A stretch of 64,000 nucleotides of DNA from the NCBI RefSeq assembly GCF_002362315.1, contig NZ_MTZV01000003.1:434001-498000 (forward strand), written 5' to 3'. A model generated the notes under the pieces. The model was not told where the DNA came from. It saw only the letters and a program-made list of their open reading frames with translations, and ran no database searches. Below, piece by piece: positions 26,188 through 36,394 of this stretch (the stretch's first letter is position 1; every line of letters starts with the position of its first letter). The position numbers and the translations under genes were made by a program. Source of the stretch: Paraburkholderia acidicola (GTDB lineage: Bacteria > Pseudomonadota > Gammaproteobacteria > Burkholderiales > Burkholderiaceae).

Positions 26188-27435
26188 TTATTGGACGAAG
26201 GCGCCGATCGTGAAATACGGCGAGGTAATGTTGCTGTTGTCGAGGAAACCGAACACGCCGCCCGCGAAGATGAACTTGCCGGTCAGGGTGCTCGATGCGC
26301 CCACGTGAGTTGAGGTCACCGTGCCGGGCACGGTCTGCGTGTAGTCGAGGTTCAGTGCAGTCGCCAGCGCGACCTGCGAGGTATTGAACGGATCGAGCAG
26401 GGTGGCCTGGTTGTTAACCAGTGCCGTGGCGCGATAGTCGAACCGGTCGTCGACGCCGATGTATTCGCCGTTCTGCGAGCCGGCCGCGACGCTGTTCTGC
26501 GGCGACATGATCGAGATGCCCGATTCGTCGTCGGCGGTCAGGGCCGGGATGCCACTAGCGTCCGGCAGCGGGTTCGGGTTGCCCACGCCGGTGCGGATCA
26601 TGATCGGTACCAGCTGGTTGCGTAGCTTGCCGACGATGAGGTAGCCCTTCGCTTGTGGTTTGTCGGCGGATGTCGGTTTAACCTGGCTCCGATAGTTGTT
26701 GGTTACGAACGCACCACTACCGTCGGGTGCCTGCGTCAGGTTCGAGCCCGGCTGCGAACAGGTGCCGGCACGCACGCCGGTGGTGTCGCAGCGCTGCCAG
26801 GTGCCGTCGGCGTCAATGATGACCGTGCCGTCGATGGTGGTGGGCGCGAAGTTCTGTGATGGCACCTGGCCGTAGCCGAGCTGACTGTAGGTGCCGGCCA
26901 CGCTGGCAAGACTGGTCTCCAGCACGGAGAAACCGATAAACGGGTAATACGGGAATGTCGTGTCGGGTACCGCGCCCACGCCGGATGTGCCTGCATATCG
27001 GAGGTGGGCGCCGGGAATCGTGCCACCCGCCACGCCAAAGCCGACGAACACGCGCGCCGGGCGCGTCGAATCGAGGCTCGCTCCGTTTAGGCGCCATGCG
27101 CAGTTGTTGAGCTTATGGGTCGGCAGGGCGGTTTCCCGAGTCAATGTGCCGGCCGCCACGGTGCCTGCGCGAGTCGGCACCACGGTGCCGGTGGTGACCG
27201 GGATTGGCGATTCTATATAGCTGATCCGCCAGGTCATCCTGGCCGTGTCGAGTTGCAGCTTCACGAGCTCGCCGTCACCAGCGCCGCCTGTGTAGACCGT
27301 GCTGTAGTCCAGCGAGTTAGGGCAGAGACCGGGTTCGGTCGCCGCCAGTGCCGCGGGCGCTTTATCATCCCCGCCCCCGCAGGCCGACATCAAGGGCGCG
27401 GCAAATGCGACAGCCAGGATCAAATTAGCGTTCAT
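26188..27435 (-). CDS. DUF2957 lipoprotein A
   Basis: 415 residues. The signal peptide ends PLMSAC followed by GGGDD, giving a lipidated Cys near residue 19. The body shows DUF2957-type segments: VYTGGAGDGELVKLQLD, FVGFGVAGGTIPGAHLRYAG, YPFIGFSVLE, a DDESGISIMSPQ turn and GEYIGVDDRFDY. It is predicted to be mostly beta strand, probably a propeller- or sandwich-like surface domain. ATG 27435 follows GGAGGAAACAGC, clearly the right start. Function is unknown. Position between an OmpW gene and a larger paralogue suggests a role at the outer membrane. Confidence 0.85.
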   Translation of the reverse strand: MNANLILAVAFAAPLMSACGGGDDKAPAALAATEPGLCPNSLDYSTVYTGGAGDGELVKLQLDTARMTWRISYIESPIPVTTGTVVPTRAGTVAAGTLTRETALPTHKLNNCAWRLNGASLDSTRPARVFVGFGVAGGTIPGAHLRYAGTSGVGAVPDTTFPYYPFIGFSVLETSLASVAGTYSQLGYGQVPSQNFAPTTIDGTVIIDADGTWQRCDTTGVRAGTCSQPGSNLTQAPDGSGAFVTNNYRSQVKPTSADKPQAKGYLIVGKLRNQLVPIMIRTGVGNPNPLPDASGIPALTADDESGISIMSPQNSVAAGSQNGEYIGVDDRFDYRATALVNNQATLLDPFNTSQVALATALNLDYTQTVPGTVTSTHVGASSTLTGKFIFAGGVFGFLDNSNITSPYFTIGAFVQ

Positions 27436-27526
27436 GCTGTTTCCTCCAATGTGGTAGCGCACGATTCGTCATGTGCGTGCTGCCGCCAAGCCACCGCATC
27501 GAGCAGACGGAGGCCTGGCAAGGGTT

Positions 27527-29410
27527 CTACTTGCCAACCTTTGCGCCGATTCCAAAATAGGGAGCCGACTGGGCGGGGAGGATGTATGGGTAGGTGCCAA
27601 ATGTCGCTGCATCACCCGACACACCACCGTTCACCGTGCCGTCGATCAGAGTCGCGTAAATGCCACCGATAGAAACGAGGTGCCCTGAGACTTTTGGGTT
27701 GTTTGGCAAGCCAATATCAACTATTCCAGACTCGGATGATTTGTAATCCAGGGTTATCTGGTCGCGTGGTTTTAGCGTCATCGGATCGGAAAATGCAGCT
27801 GCCGTTCCCTTGAAGTACGCGGCCGTATAGTCAAAATTTGAATCGGCACCAATGTAGGTGCCGTCAAGATTTTGAGGGATGGCCGTGGAATGCGGAACGA
27901 GGATGGCGATTCCGGATTCGTCATCGACTTGAGTATCAAGATACCCGTTGCTTGCCAAATCAAGCTTGACGGCACCCGTTCTGACGATGATCGGAATCGT
28001 GCTTCCGTTCAATTGGCCAAGCACCATATGGGAAGAAGCAAATATGGTGGGCGTCCATTTTTCAGACGCGGATTCGAGATACACTTCCAGATCTCCTAGC
28101 GCCAATCCGACGGGACTTGCGATTTCATTCATGCGATCACCAAGGTCCCTGTCGGCAATAAAATTAATGAGCGACGCGTGTGAATCTATTTGCTTCGTTA
28201 AGTGCACAATTTTATTTAAAACCGAAGCCGCATCTTTTAATGATTTCCTGGAAATTGGAAATATAAAGTGATCACCAATTTGAGGGCTGTTTGCGCTGTC
28301 AAAATAACCAAATTTATTAACCTCCCAAGTCTTACCCGTGCTTAAACAACCAGTCTTATCCGGATCTGTCGCCAGGCGGTCTTGGGAAGCGCTTTTGCAA
28401 ACACCATTGTCGGCAAGTGTTTCCGAAAAAATGGCTGCCGCAACGGAATGATTGCTTGAAGGTGTTGAGTGATAAATCAATCCATTGTATTTTCCACGCA
28501 TAAGATTTTTATCTTTTGATGTACTCGAAAATCCGATGAATGGATAAAAATCAAATCGGCGAGATTTTACCGTACCAACTGACAATGGAATTTGTTTGGC
28601 GAATCTCGGATCAAGCAGTACATCAAGTATTTTTTGTGACTCCTGTTTTTTTAAAATATTCAGGACGCCACCCAATGATTTAACATCCTCGATAGAGAAA
28701 TAATTGAAGAGAAAGTTATGTTTATTAAGTTTCTCTAAATCCGAAACAACAGAGATACCTTTGTCTATCAATTCTTTGTTACGAAGCACCTCAACCGTAT
28801 TTTTAATGGCAGGTTGATTGGCGAGTAACGCAGTTGTCGGCTGACCTTCAAAATCCAGTATTGCCCCTGGTATTCCGCCTCCGGCAACACCAAATCCAAC
28901 AAAAATCGTCGGAGGCTTCGCTGGATTGAATGTCTCTTTGGTGGAATATCGGATATTCGTCGAAGTGGACGTTCCCTCGCCCGGCTGCAGCACGAAGGCA
29001 CAGCGTCGTTGTTCTCCCGTGGCGAAGCTTCCGTAAGCGGGGTGTTTAACCGCTCCAGTGAGCGTAATACCCGCACGCGTAGGTGATGTAGCCTTTGCAG
29101 ACACTGGAATCGGTGATTCAAACCATGTCAGCGTATAGCGCATCGCGATCGCGTCGATCTTCAAGGTCAAGATTTCTCCACTGCCGGCGCCGCCTGTATA
29201 GGTTGCGCGACCGATATCCTGATCGGTTGGACACAAAGGCTCCTGTTTGGCGGTCGGCAATGGCTCCGGCGCTCCGTGCGGCCCGCAGTCTTCTGCCCGA
29301 CACTGCGCTGGCGAGATGCTGGCGGGCGTATTTCCATCGCCACCACCGCACGCAACCAGCGCGGGAATAAATATCAACGCGGGAATAAGTTTATTCTTTG
29401 CTTTAAGCAC
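27527..29410 (-). CDS. DUF2957 lipoprotein B, enlarged paralogue
   Basis: 627 residues, a paralogue of lipoprotein A (shared ATYTGGAGSGEILTLKID, GFGVAGGGIPGAIL, FYPFIGFSSTS, DDESGIAILVP and GTYIGADSNFDY). It is about 210 residues longer. One insertion, predicted helical (KELIDKGISVVSDLEKLNKH), sits between GGGIPGA and YPFIGFS; another follows with KSLKDAASVLNKIVHLTKQI. The lipobox is IPALVAC. GTG 29410 with GGAG upstream gives a normal signal peptide; a start at 29497 would add 29 unlikely residues. The gene is visibly more AT-rich than lipoprotein A. Function unknown. Confidence 0.82.
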   Translation of the reverse strand: MLKAKNKLIPALIFIPALVACGGGDGNTPASISPAQCRAEDCGPHGAPEPLPTAKQEPLCPTDQDIGRATYTGGAGSGEILTLKIDAIAMRYTLTWFESPIPVSAKATSPTRAGITLTGAVKHPAYGSFATGEQRRCAFVLQPGEGTSTSTNIRYSTKETFNPAKPPTIFVGFGVAGGGIPGAILDFEGQPTTALLANQPAIKNTVEVLRNKELIDKGISVVSDLEKLNKHNFLFNYFSIEDVKSLGGVLNILKKQESQKILDVLLDPRFAKQIPLSVGTVKSRRFDFYPFIGFSSTSKDKNLMRGKYNGLIYHSTPSSNHSVAAAIFSETLADNGVCKSASQDRLATDPDKTGCLSTGKTWEVNKFGYFDSANSPQIGDHFIFPISRKSLKDAASVLNKIVHLTKQIDSHASLINFIADRDLGDRMNEIASPVGLALGDLEVYLESASEKWTPTIFASSHMVLGQLNGSTIPIIVRTGAVKLDLASNGYLDTQVDDESGIAILVPHSTAIPQNLDGTYIGADSNFDYTAAYFKGTAAAFSDPMTLKPRDQITLDYKSSESGIVDIGLPNNPKVSGHLVSIGGIYATLIDGTVNGGVSGDAATFGTYPYILPAQSAPYFGIGAKVGK

Positions 29411-29629
29411 GCGGATCTCCGATGTGGAAATTTTTATTTTCAATTGGAGCGTTTTTCCAATTGACAACGGCATCACTGTTTTCGCTGTGACCCGCAATCG
29501 AATGGACTCCGTTCCTGTGAAATTCTTGATTAAATAATAATAAAATATTTCTTTGGAAAAGAGGCATAATCAATCCTGCCCGGGTGATTATGAATCGCTC
29601 GAACAGGAGAGAGATCAGGTTCTCGAATA

Positions 29630-31522
29630 TTAATTGTTTGTATCGAAATACATTTTTGCGGCCATCAGGCAGAATGGGCTGACAGTGCCGGCATGGTAAT
29701 TAGTGAGAAATTTCTTGATACCTGATGACTGCGTTGCACCATTGTCATTATAAAAAGAAATTCCTTCATATATTTTGAATAATCCGAAAATGCGTGCGTA
29801 GGGAGAATTCGGAGAAGGAATGACCTCCAGATCCAGCAAATCCGCCATCGAGCTGGGCACACCCTGATTTCTCAAGTTCGCAATCGTCGCAACTGAACTA
29901 ATGAACGGGACTGTCGGGTCCAATCCGCCGCCGCACATAAGCATCGGGTTTGGTGGTATCCAGTCGCGTCGCAAATCGTTTCTCAGGGCAGCTTTTCTGA
30001 AGGTATTTTTCGGAGTGCAATTGAATTTAGGAGCTATGGACGCGTAGGTTGCAGCCGTATGATCTACCGACAAAAGTGGCTTTTTCTCGTACGCAACGAT
30101 ATCCGTAAAATTGCCAATCATATTGGTTATCTGGTCCGCCTGACTTGGGAAAATTAATTTCAATGCATTTTTAATTACATTTCCCGCTGGCGTTGAACCA
30201 CCCGACGGGTCTTTCAGATTGGCAATAATATCTATGGCGGTGGCGGCAGCTTGACTGTATGAGGAAGGGAGAATGGAAATTATCGCCGCATTCAGGAGTT
30301 GAAATCCTCCTGCCTGGAATTTTATTCGATCTGGTTCAAATGGAAAACCCTCTTTTGATTTGTCAAAAAAATCCGAATCGCAAGAATTGTTTTCTGTATC
30401 CGCGACGAAATCTTTTGAAAAGTTGTCGGAAAGTAGCGCATCAGGCCCAGAAAATTTGAAAAAATTGCTCTTGTTTGGAACATTGCTACTGTCAGGAAAC
30501 AGCTGCTCTTCCGGGACGATTTTCTTGTTCACCACGTCTTGAAAAGACATTCCTTTGAAAGGCGTGGGTATGCCGTCGGGACTATTCGCGTACTTCGTCG
30601 CATACACTTCATTTGAATTCTGGAAAATATCTCCAGACTGGTGTTGCCATGAATTGAGAAGGAGCGGCATGAAGAACGTACCGCCATTTGAAATATTCCC
30701 ATGCGCAGTCTGATCCACTAGTAAACTGATGGCTGCGGGAGACGAAATCGGAACGACTGCTTTGACTTGCTGGCCTCTTTGCTGCAACTCTTTGTTGGCA
30801 GCCATGGTGGAATAACCGCCTTCCGAAATCCCGGTCAAGTATACATTCCCATTTGCAACGACGTTCATCGCATTGAATGTGCTATATGCTGCGCTAAGAG
30901 CATCTGCACTATCCTTGCCAAGCAGGTCGCCATTAAGGTAGGGATGGTACGACATGGTGGATTCGCCGTATCCTCCATAATTCGGCGCAATCACGATATA
31001 GCCCCGTGACGCGAATGTGGCGGCAACGGCCATCGCCTCCATTTTCGCCGGCTGCTGATCGTCGAACATTTTTGCAAGATTGTAATTCCCGGTCGGCCAG
31101 GTACCATGCGAGTAAACTACCGTCGGCTTGGGACCGCCACACATCGCGCTTTTCCCGCGAGGAATCATCATAATTCCATCGGCATTTACAGTTTTAGCGT
31201 GTTCATCTACTGTTTGATACCGCAAATGCCGAAATTCGATCGAACATGCTACCGGCGATTGATTAATTGCAAGCGACATGAGGGGTGTCAAATACCGGAG
31301 TACTTCGTCTTGTTCGAAGAGAACGGCCATTTCGTCCGCACCCTTGACAGCGATTATTTGCGGCAACGGATCCAGAGATTTTCCAGGCCCACGCTCCTGA
31401 ACATAAGGCGCCTCGGATGGAGGATTGGACGAGACCGATGGATGGGGAGAGTCCGATGATCCGCCTCCGCAACCGGATATCCCAAAAAATAAAAGCAAAA
31501 TCGATAACTTCTGATAGTTCAT
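29630..31522 (-). CDS. lipase-like alpha/beta hydrolase lipoprotein
   Basis: 630 residues with lipobox FGISGC (Cys about 18) followed by GGGSSD. The hydrolase domain has an oxyanion segment VVYSHGTWPTG, the nucleophile elbow YLTGISEGGYS (Ser about 233), an Asp candidate in CGGGLDPTVPF and a His candidate in LTNYHAGTVSPF. The size fits large lipase/esterase lipoproteins. A GGAG ribosome site precedes the ATG. It is the most upstream gene of the minus-strand run that continues with two DUF2957 lipoproteins and OmpW. The gene is AT-rich compared with OmpW and lipoprotein A. Substrate unknown. Confidence 0.85.
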   Translation of the reverse strand: MNYQKLSILLLFFGISGCGGGSSDSPHPSVSSNPPSEAPYVQERGPGKSLDPLPQIIAVKGADEMAVLFEQDEVLRYLTPLMSLAINQSPVACSIEFRHLRYQTVDEHAKTVNADGIMMIPRGKSAMCGGPKPTVVYSHGTWPTGNYNLAKMFDDQQPAKMEAMAVAATFASRGYIVIAPNYGGYGESTMSYHPYLNGDLLGKDSADALSAAYSTFNAMNVVANGNVYLTGISEGGYSTMAANKELQQRGQQVKAVVPISSPAAISLLVDQTAHGNISNGGTFFMPLLLNSWQHQSGDIFQNSNEVYATKYANSPDGIPTPFKGMSFQDVVNKKIVPEEQLFPDSSNVPNKSNFFKFSGPDALLSDNFSKDFVADTENNSCDSDFFDKSKEGFPFEPDRIKFQAGGFQLLNAAIISILPSSYSQAAATAIDIIANLKDPSGGSTPAGNVIKNALKLIFPSQADQITNMIGNFTDIVAYEKKPLLSVDHTAATYASIAPKFNCTPKNTFRKAALRNDLRRDWIPPNPMLMCGGGLDPTVPFISSVATIANLRNQGVPSSMADLLDLEVIPSPNSPYARIFGLFKIYEGISFYNDNGATQSSGIKKFLTNYHAGTVSPFCLMAAKMYFDTNN

Positions 31523-32232
31523 TGATTGTCTCCGTGAAAGTTCTTTAGCTTGTTTTACCGATCCTCACCAGCGGAAAGCTACGTACCTTCAAGGTCTTGA
31601 TCAATCGGACGATTCTCATTTCGAGTGTCTTTTCAGTTTTCTGAAATTGCGTAGCGTGTGATGACATTCCCGTGCTACTTCGGTGCTGGTCGGCCAGGCC
31701 GTAGCTTCAAAACGAGTGGCCGTGAGTGTTGGGGAAACGCTGATTTATCGGGCGTGGCAGGCATCGGTCACGCAGTCGAGGGCGTAGCAGAAGAAGAGCG
31801 GCCACGGAACAAGCTAACGGCGGCGACGCCGCAAATTGCTTTGTGGAAGCGGATTGCGAGGACAAGAAACCTGCAATCCAGCGCCAGCATTTCATGGACG
31901 TGATGCAAAGCCGCTCGTAGTGGTGTCGAGTTTCTACACCGCCGGGAGATCGATACCGTCGGGGACCCAATGGACTGTGCTACGCCGCCTTGTCACCGCG
32001 CCAACCGAAAACCATGACGCCGTTGCGGCGTCGGCTGCCGAACGGGACCGGTGCCGTCAACTCAAGCTCATCGTCTGCGCGAACGAAATCGATGGTCTAT
32101 GGGGTCCATACGCAGATCGACCGCGTGATACAGGTGGTCCGTCAGTTCGTCACTGGACCGAAACACGGCAGCAACCGTCCGAACATTGGAACGATGACTC
32201 TCAATGCATCGAAACCGGCTTCGTGCGGAATT
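31523..32232. other. 710-bp intergenic, no gene recognised
   Basis: Short frames on both strands show no family motifs. The right part may be a remnant, but it could not be identified. The left end carries the promoter of the minus-strand lipase lipoprotein run. Confidence 0.35.
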
Positions 32233-32910
32233 TCAGTATCCGAGGCGACGGAACTGCATCACCAGTTCGATGTTGTTCTGCGCCGCCAGCTTTCTCATGG
32301 CCGAGGCTTTCTGTGTGCTGATGGTTTTCGGACTGCGGCAAATCTGGCGCGCAATCTCGTTGATCTTCATACCCCGTGAAATCAGGCGCACAACCTCATA
32401 TTCGCGCCGGCTGAGCTTCGACTCACGCTCGTCCCCTTCCTTCGTCAAGCGACGCAGGTACTCGCCAGACAGCGTCACGGCCACCGCGGGGTCGATATAC
32501 AGTTCGTCGCTCGCAACCGTTCGGACCGCCGCGGCGATCCTCGAAGACGTCGCACTCGTCTTGCAGAGAAAGCCTCGCACGCCAGCCCCGAACAGCTTGC
32601 GTATCAGGGCATGCTCGTTATGCATGGTCAACATCAGGATTTTGATATCCGGATGCATACGTCGAATGGATTCGATCAACTGAATGCCATCGCGCGCCCC
32701 CGACTGATCGAACGCGTAGTCGCAGACCAGAACATCACACGGCCTTCTGCCCAGGAGCAGACACAGTGCTTCGGGATCGCTCGCATTGAGCGTGACCGTC
32801 ATGTCGTTTTCGAGCTCGATAATCTGAGAAATACCAACCAGCACAACGGGATGATCGTCTGCAATCCCGACACGGATTGCTTCCGGGTGTTCGCAATCAC
32901 ACACACTCAT
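32233..32910 (-). CDS. NarL/LuxR-type response regulator 1
   Basis: 225 residues. Receiver domain: acidic pair IADDHPVV (18-19), phospho-acceptor Asp 64 in DVLVCDYAFD, Lys in FLCKTSAT. The C-terminal LuxR helix-turn-helix is SRREYEVVRLISRGMKINEIARQICRSPKTISTQ. The receiver shares DVLVCD and the following D-G-x-x-L-I layout with the regulator at 45 kb, so the two are close relatives. No kinase is adjacent. The hybrid kinase at 41.6-44.9 kb is the nearest candidate. The likely target is the adhesin gene directly downstream on the same strand or the fimbrial operon. Confidence 0.92.
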   Translation of the reverse strand: MSVCDCEHPEAIRVGIADDHPVVLVGISQIIELENDMTVTLNASDPEALCLLLGRRPCDVLVCDYAFDQSGARDGIQLIESIRRMHPDIKILMLTMHNEHALIRKLFGAGVRGFLCKTSATSSRIAAAVRTVASDELYIDPAVAVTLSGEYLRRLTKEGDERESKLSRREYEVVRLISRGMKINEIARQICRSPKTISTQKASAMRKLAAQNNIELVMQFRRLGY

Positions 32911-33222
32911 GGCATTACCCCCTGCATGTGGATGACAACAGGCATCGATCCGGCTGACTGCTCGAGTCGCGACGAAAATTCACCCGGAGCCGGTGGCCGG
33001 GCAATTTAGACAGGTCTCCTGAATCCATCTGCCGTCAGAAAATAGTGCCGGCCGGCCCTGGCGATCGTCAAGCAGCTTCGAACGGAAAAGACTACGACCT
33101 ATCCCTCCGGATCGAAGCTGACTTTCAGAACCGATATCGACAGGTATTCAGGTTCTCCGCGTCGCATTTATTGATATTCGACCTGGCACCCCTGAGCCGC
33201 TACCAGTCGACAGTTAGCAACG
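32911..33222. other. intergenic between regulator and adhesin
   Basis: About 310 bp holding the upstream region of regulator 1 and the 3' end region of the adhesin gene. No gene or clear terminator is seen. Confidence 0.35.
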
Positions 33223-35061
33223 CTACCACTTCCATCCTGCTCCGAAATTGAATCCCACTACACTGCCGGTAGTCGATACCCCCGCTCCCCACCCCAGGCT
33301 CCCATTGCTCGCCAGCCCCTTCACATTCAAAGCGATGGCACCATACCCGGAGAATCCGCCGACGCCAACGCCCGCGGCTACCTCGCCCGGATTCAGCGAT
33401 GGCAAGTATGCTCCTGTCATCGCCATGCTCATTGCGACACCCGAGTATGCGCGATGAGCGACATCGCCGATTTCGTGTCTCACCGCTTCGAGCTGTGACA
33501 GATTCACCGCATCGCCAGGCATGACACCAGGCGCGAGATTGGCAAGACGGCGCTCGCGACCAGGCGATCCGATGGACACCGAGTTGGGACGGTCCGCAAT
33601 CGAACCTGCGCCCAATGCAACCGCGTTCTCACCGCTGGCGGAAGCGGAAGCGCCGAGCGCGACCGCGTAGTCGCCACTGGCAACTGCGTTGTCGCCAATT
33701 GCGACCGTTGGATCGCCTGATGCGCGTGCCTGATAACCAATCGCAACGGCTCCCTGGCGGGCGGCCAGGGCGCGAAATCCCATCGCCGTTCCATGGCTCG
33801 CTCGCGCCTCTGCATAAGCGCCGTAGACGGTTGCACCGTCGGCACCGCCACCGCTGGAGGGCGTGCCAGCCTTCGCACACAATCCAGTCGCGGTCGAATC
33901 GACACCGTCGGCAACCGTACATCCCGCTGGATCAATCAGCGATTTCGCCGTGTTATCCAAGGTCGCGCCCAGCGTCTCAACCGCGCGCCCCGCGCCACCA
34001 CCCACGACGGTTGCGGCGAGGCTGCCGCCGTTGCGACGCGCACCCTCTTCCGCTCTCGTCAGCGGCGCGAGTTGATCCGCCATCGTCGCTATTTTTTGAT
34101 CCGATAGTTCGACGCGTTTCGACACCGAGTCGACTTGTTGCGCCTGCAACTGTGCCGTCGTTTCCAACTGACCGAGCGAGTTTTTCACTTGGCCCAGCCC
34201 GGTCGATGTCGAGGTGGATAGCGTCTTGACCTCACGATCCGTGCGGCCCAAACCGGTCGAAAGCGATCCGATCACATTGGAAGTGGAGACCACGGCGGTC
34301 GACATGCTGGTCTGCAACGTCGAGACCTCGCCAGTCAGGCCAGCGAGCCCGGTCGATAAGGAACCGATCGAACCGGTCACGCTCCCGAGTCCGGTCGACA
34401 GGCCAGCAATCACCTCTCCTGTACTGTGCAAGCCGGTAGACATCGTGGTCGACAGGGAGGTGATCAGGGTCTGGGTATTCTTCAGGCCATCAGCCATCGC
34501 GCTTCCCAGCTGCTGCAACTGCCCGACATTAACGGCATCTTTTGAGTCAAGGCCTTCTGCAAGCCCGGTGATCCGGTTTCCTCCAAGGTCCATATTCGAG
34601 TGAAACCAGCTAGGACCGAAAATATTAGTGGCGCCGGAAGAGATATCGATACCCTTTCCGACAATAGCGATTTTTCCATTCAGGTATCCGACAACGGCAG
34701 CATCCGGAGGAAATTTCGGATCATCATTTCCAGTAGGGGAACCAGAATTTACCAGCATGAAGGAGAGGTTATCGTCGCTACATGTGACCACCGTTTTCGC
34801 GACAAGGCCATATGCCACATCCGGGACTTTATTGGACGGATCGCATAGCACAAGATGACCAATTCCATTCGGCGCGGCGATAGAGTCCGCAGCACCGAAA
34901 AACAGGACGGCAGCAGCTACCGCTTCAATAGCCACGCGCCGCTCAAGTATTCTCCCACATTCATTCCATTTGTCGAGACGATGGATTATCGGGTTAATGC
35001 GGCGTGAAGCACGAAATGGCACCCCAAGAAAATTACCGTCGTAACGTTCCATCCTGAGCAT
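33223..35061 (-). CDS. trimeric autotransporter adhesin (YadA/Hia type)
   Basis: About 612 residues. The long N-terminus ends with a hydrophobic segment (VAAAVLFFGAADSIAAP), an extended signal peptide of the kind seen in type Vc proteins. A stalk of repeated SLSTGLG / LTGEVSTL heptads follows. A YadA-type head repeat region is then visible (GDPTVAIGDNAVASGDYAVALGA, SASASGENAVALGAGS), a neck NLSQLEAV, and the membrane anchor ending AGWKW. The head lies close to the anchor, after the stalk. The protein trimerises and is displayed on the surface. ATG 35061 has GAGAGGAATAAC upstream; the longer TTG start is less likely. Confidence 0.9.
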   Translation of the reverse strand: MLRMERYDGNFLGVPFRASRRINPIIHRLDKWNECGRILERRVAIEAVAAAVLFFGAADSIAAPNGIGHLVLCDPSNKVPDVAYGLVAKTVVTCSDDNLSFMLVNSGSPTGNDDPKFPPDAAVVGYLNGKIAIVGKGIDISSGATNIFGPSWFHSNMDLGGNRITGLAEGLDSKDAVNVGQLQQLGSAMADGLKNTQTLITSLSTTMSTGLHSTGEVIAGLSTGLGSVTGSIGSLSTGLAGLTGEVSTLQTSMSTAVVSTSNVIGSLSTGLGRTDREVKTLSTSTSTGLGQVKNSLGQLETTAQLQAQQVDSVSKRVELSDQKIATMADQLAPLTRAEEGARRNGGSLAATVVGGGAGRAVETLGATLDNTAKSLIDPAGCTVADGVDSTATGLCAKAGTPSSGGGADGATVYGAYAEARASHGTAMGFRALAARQGAVAIGYQARASGDPTVAIGDNAVASGDYAVALGASASASGENAVALGAGSIADRPNSVSIGSPGRERRLANLAPGVMPGDAVNLSQLEAVRHEIGDVAHRAYSGVAMSMAMTGAYLPSLNPGEVAAGVGVGGFSGYGAIALNVKGLASNGSLGWGAGVSTTGSVVGFNFGAGWKW

Positions 35062-35920
35062 ATTCGTTATTCCTCTCAATGTATTATCCGATGCATCGGC
35101 CCGACTGGTCGCCTCAAGACATCCGCGCGCCTTTAGTGCCGATCACGAGCAGTTTCAATTGATATTTCCCCACGAAAAGCTTGTGACAACATTCGCCGCA
35201 CAAGTCCTTACCAAGTTAGATTGATCAAGGATCTGCGTAAATCACCGGAACCCTATTTGCGACGTAAGGTTATCCTTATAAAAAATAATCCAGCCGCACG
35301 CCCATCAATTTCAGCCGTGCAAACAAGGGAAATCGGAATCCTGTCGCGCTCAGGTTCGGGGATCGTCGCGAATATGAAGGGACGCAAGTGCCTGTAGCGC
35401 AACATGGTCGATCCTGCGACCCTGCAAATTACCGTCACGGCCTATACGAACTGAGCATGCAGTTCGGCTCGGCCCTGCCAGGTCTGTTCTGGTGTGAGTT
35501 TCGAAATACATCAACAAAAAATTTAACCTTCTTTGACAATTTACCTCGTTAAATTTTTCGTTTCTAAGAGTTCTCTCATTTTCCTCAGATTTGTCGGATG
35601 CTACATTATCAACGGTACTGAATTGATTGAAACTCGAACATTGAATTCCGCCAGGCGATCGGCCAGAAGTGATACATGAACTGACACGGATGATCGGCCT
35701 GATCAATCCGCTTCAAACCGGTCGTGATTACGGGAAATTCCTCCGGTGAGGGCCTGATCCGCTTGTCAGAAGATTCTCGAGTTTGAGCGCAAACTCAAAA
35801 GCATTCATCGCAATTCAAGTGCTCTTGAAGGTATTTGATCGCACTGCCGCTAAAAGCAGACGGCCGGCAGTCTTGCGCATGGCCGTTTCACTCCTTAGGG
35901 TAACCAGCAAGAGGAACAGC
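35062..35920. other. 859-bp AT-rich divergent control region
   Basis: Separates the minus-strand adhesin from the plus-strand H-NS-like gene. It contains AT-rich blocks near 35500-35640, including the shared motif listed separately. No gene was recognised. It probably holds both promoters. Confidence 0.45.
35522..35570. promoter_or_regulatory. AT-rich motif shared with the 46.3-kb intergenic region
   Basis: Begins TTTAAC and contains CTCGTTAAATTTTT. A closely similar stretch lies at 46288-46335, with one gap and matching TTTAAC...ACAA...CTCGTTAAATTTT order. Candidate binding site for one of the NarL-type regulators or an H-NS nucleation site. Confidence 0.4.
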
Positions 35921-36286
35921 ATGACCACCTTTGAAGAATACAAGGCAAAAATCGCGGTACTAAAAAACGAGTTGACAAAAGAGCGACGACGCTGCGCACC
36001 GCAGGTATTGAAAGAGATTCATAAGTGCATCAAGGAGTTTGAATTCGACATCACCGATGTATTCCCTGAATCGGCGAAATTCAGAGGTCGTGCGGCGCCC
36101 AAATACTTCGACCCGGCATCTGGACGAACATGGTCCGGAAGAGGAAGACAACCTGCCTGGATTCGCGGAAAACCCCGTGATCTCTTTTGTCTGCCCGATT
36201 CGACCAAGGCTGCCGAATCTGACCGGGAAACGCAAGTCGGGCTCAGTAACGTGCTTGACAACCAGAAATCGACGAATGCTGACTGA
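35921..36286 (+). CDS. H-NS-like nucleoid-associated protein
   Basis: 121 residues. The N-terminal half is a helical oligomerisation region (FEEYKAKIAVLKNELTKERRR). The C-terminal DNA-binding motif is KYFDPASGRTWSGRGRQPAWIRG, matching the family pattern TWSGRGRxPxW. A tail after the motif (LPDSTKAAESDRETQVGLSNV) is longer than usual. The ATG at 35921 has GAGGAACAGC directly upstream; the frame remains open further left without homology. H-NS proteins silence AT-rich DNA, and here it sits inside an AT-rich adhesin cluster, so local silencing of fimbriae and adhesin is likely. Confidence 0.9.
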   Translation: MTTFEEYKAKIAVLKNELTKERRRCAPQVLKEIHKCIKEFEFDITDVFPESAKFRGRAAPKYFDPASGRTWSGRGRQPAWIRGKPRDLFCLPDSTKAAESDRETQVGLSNVLDNQKSTNAD

Positions 36287-36394
36287 AACAGCGGGGTCGT
36301 GCCGTTGGGGGTGATCTTGACGGCGGTGTCACCGGGATGCCAACACCCAAAAGAAAGGCATTCAATTTATTTCAATTGCATAAGGTTAGTTCAG

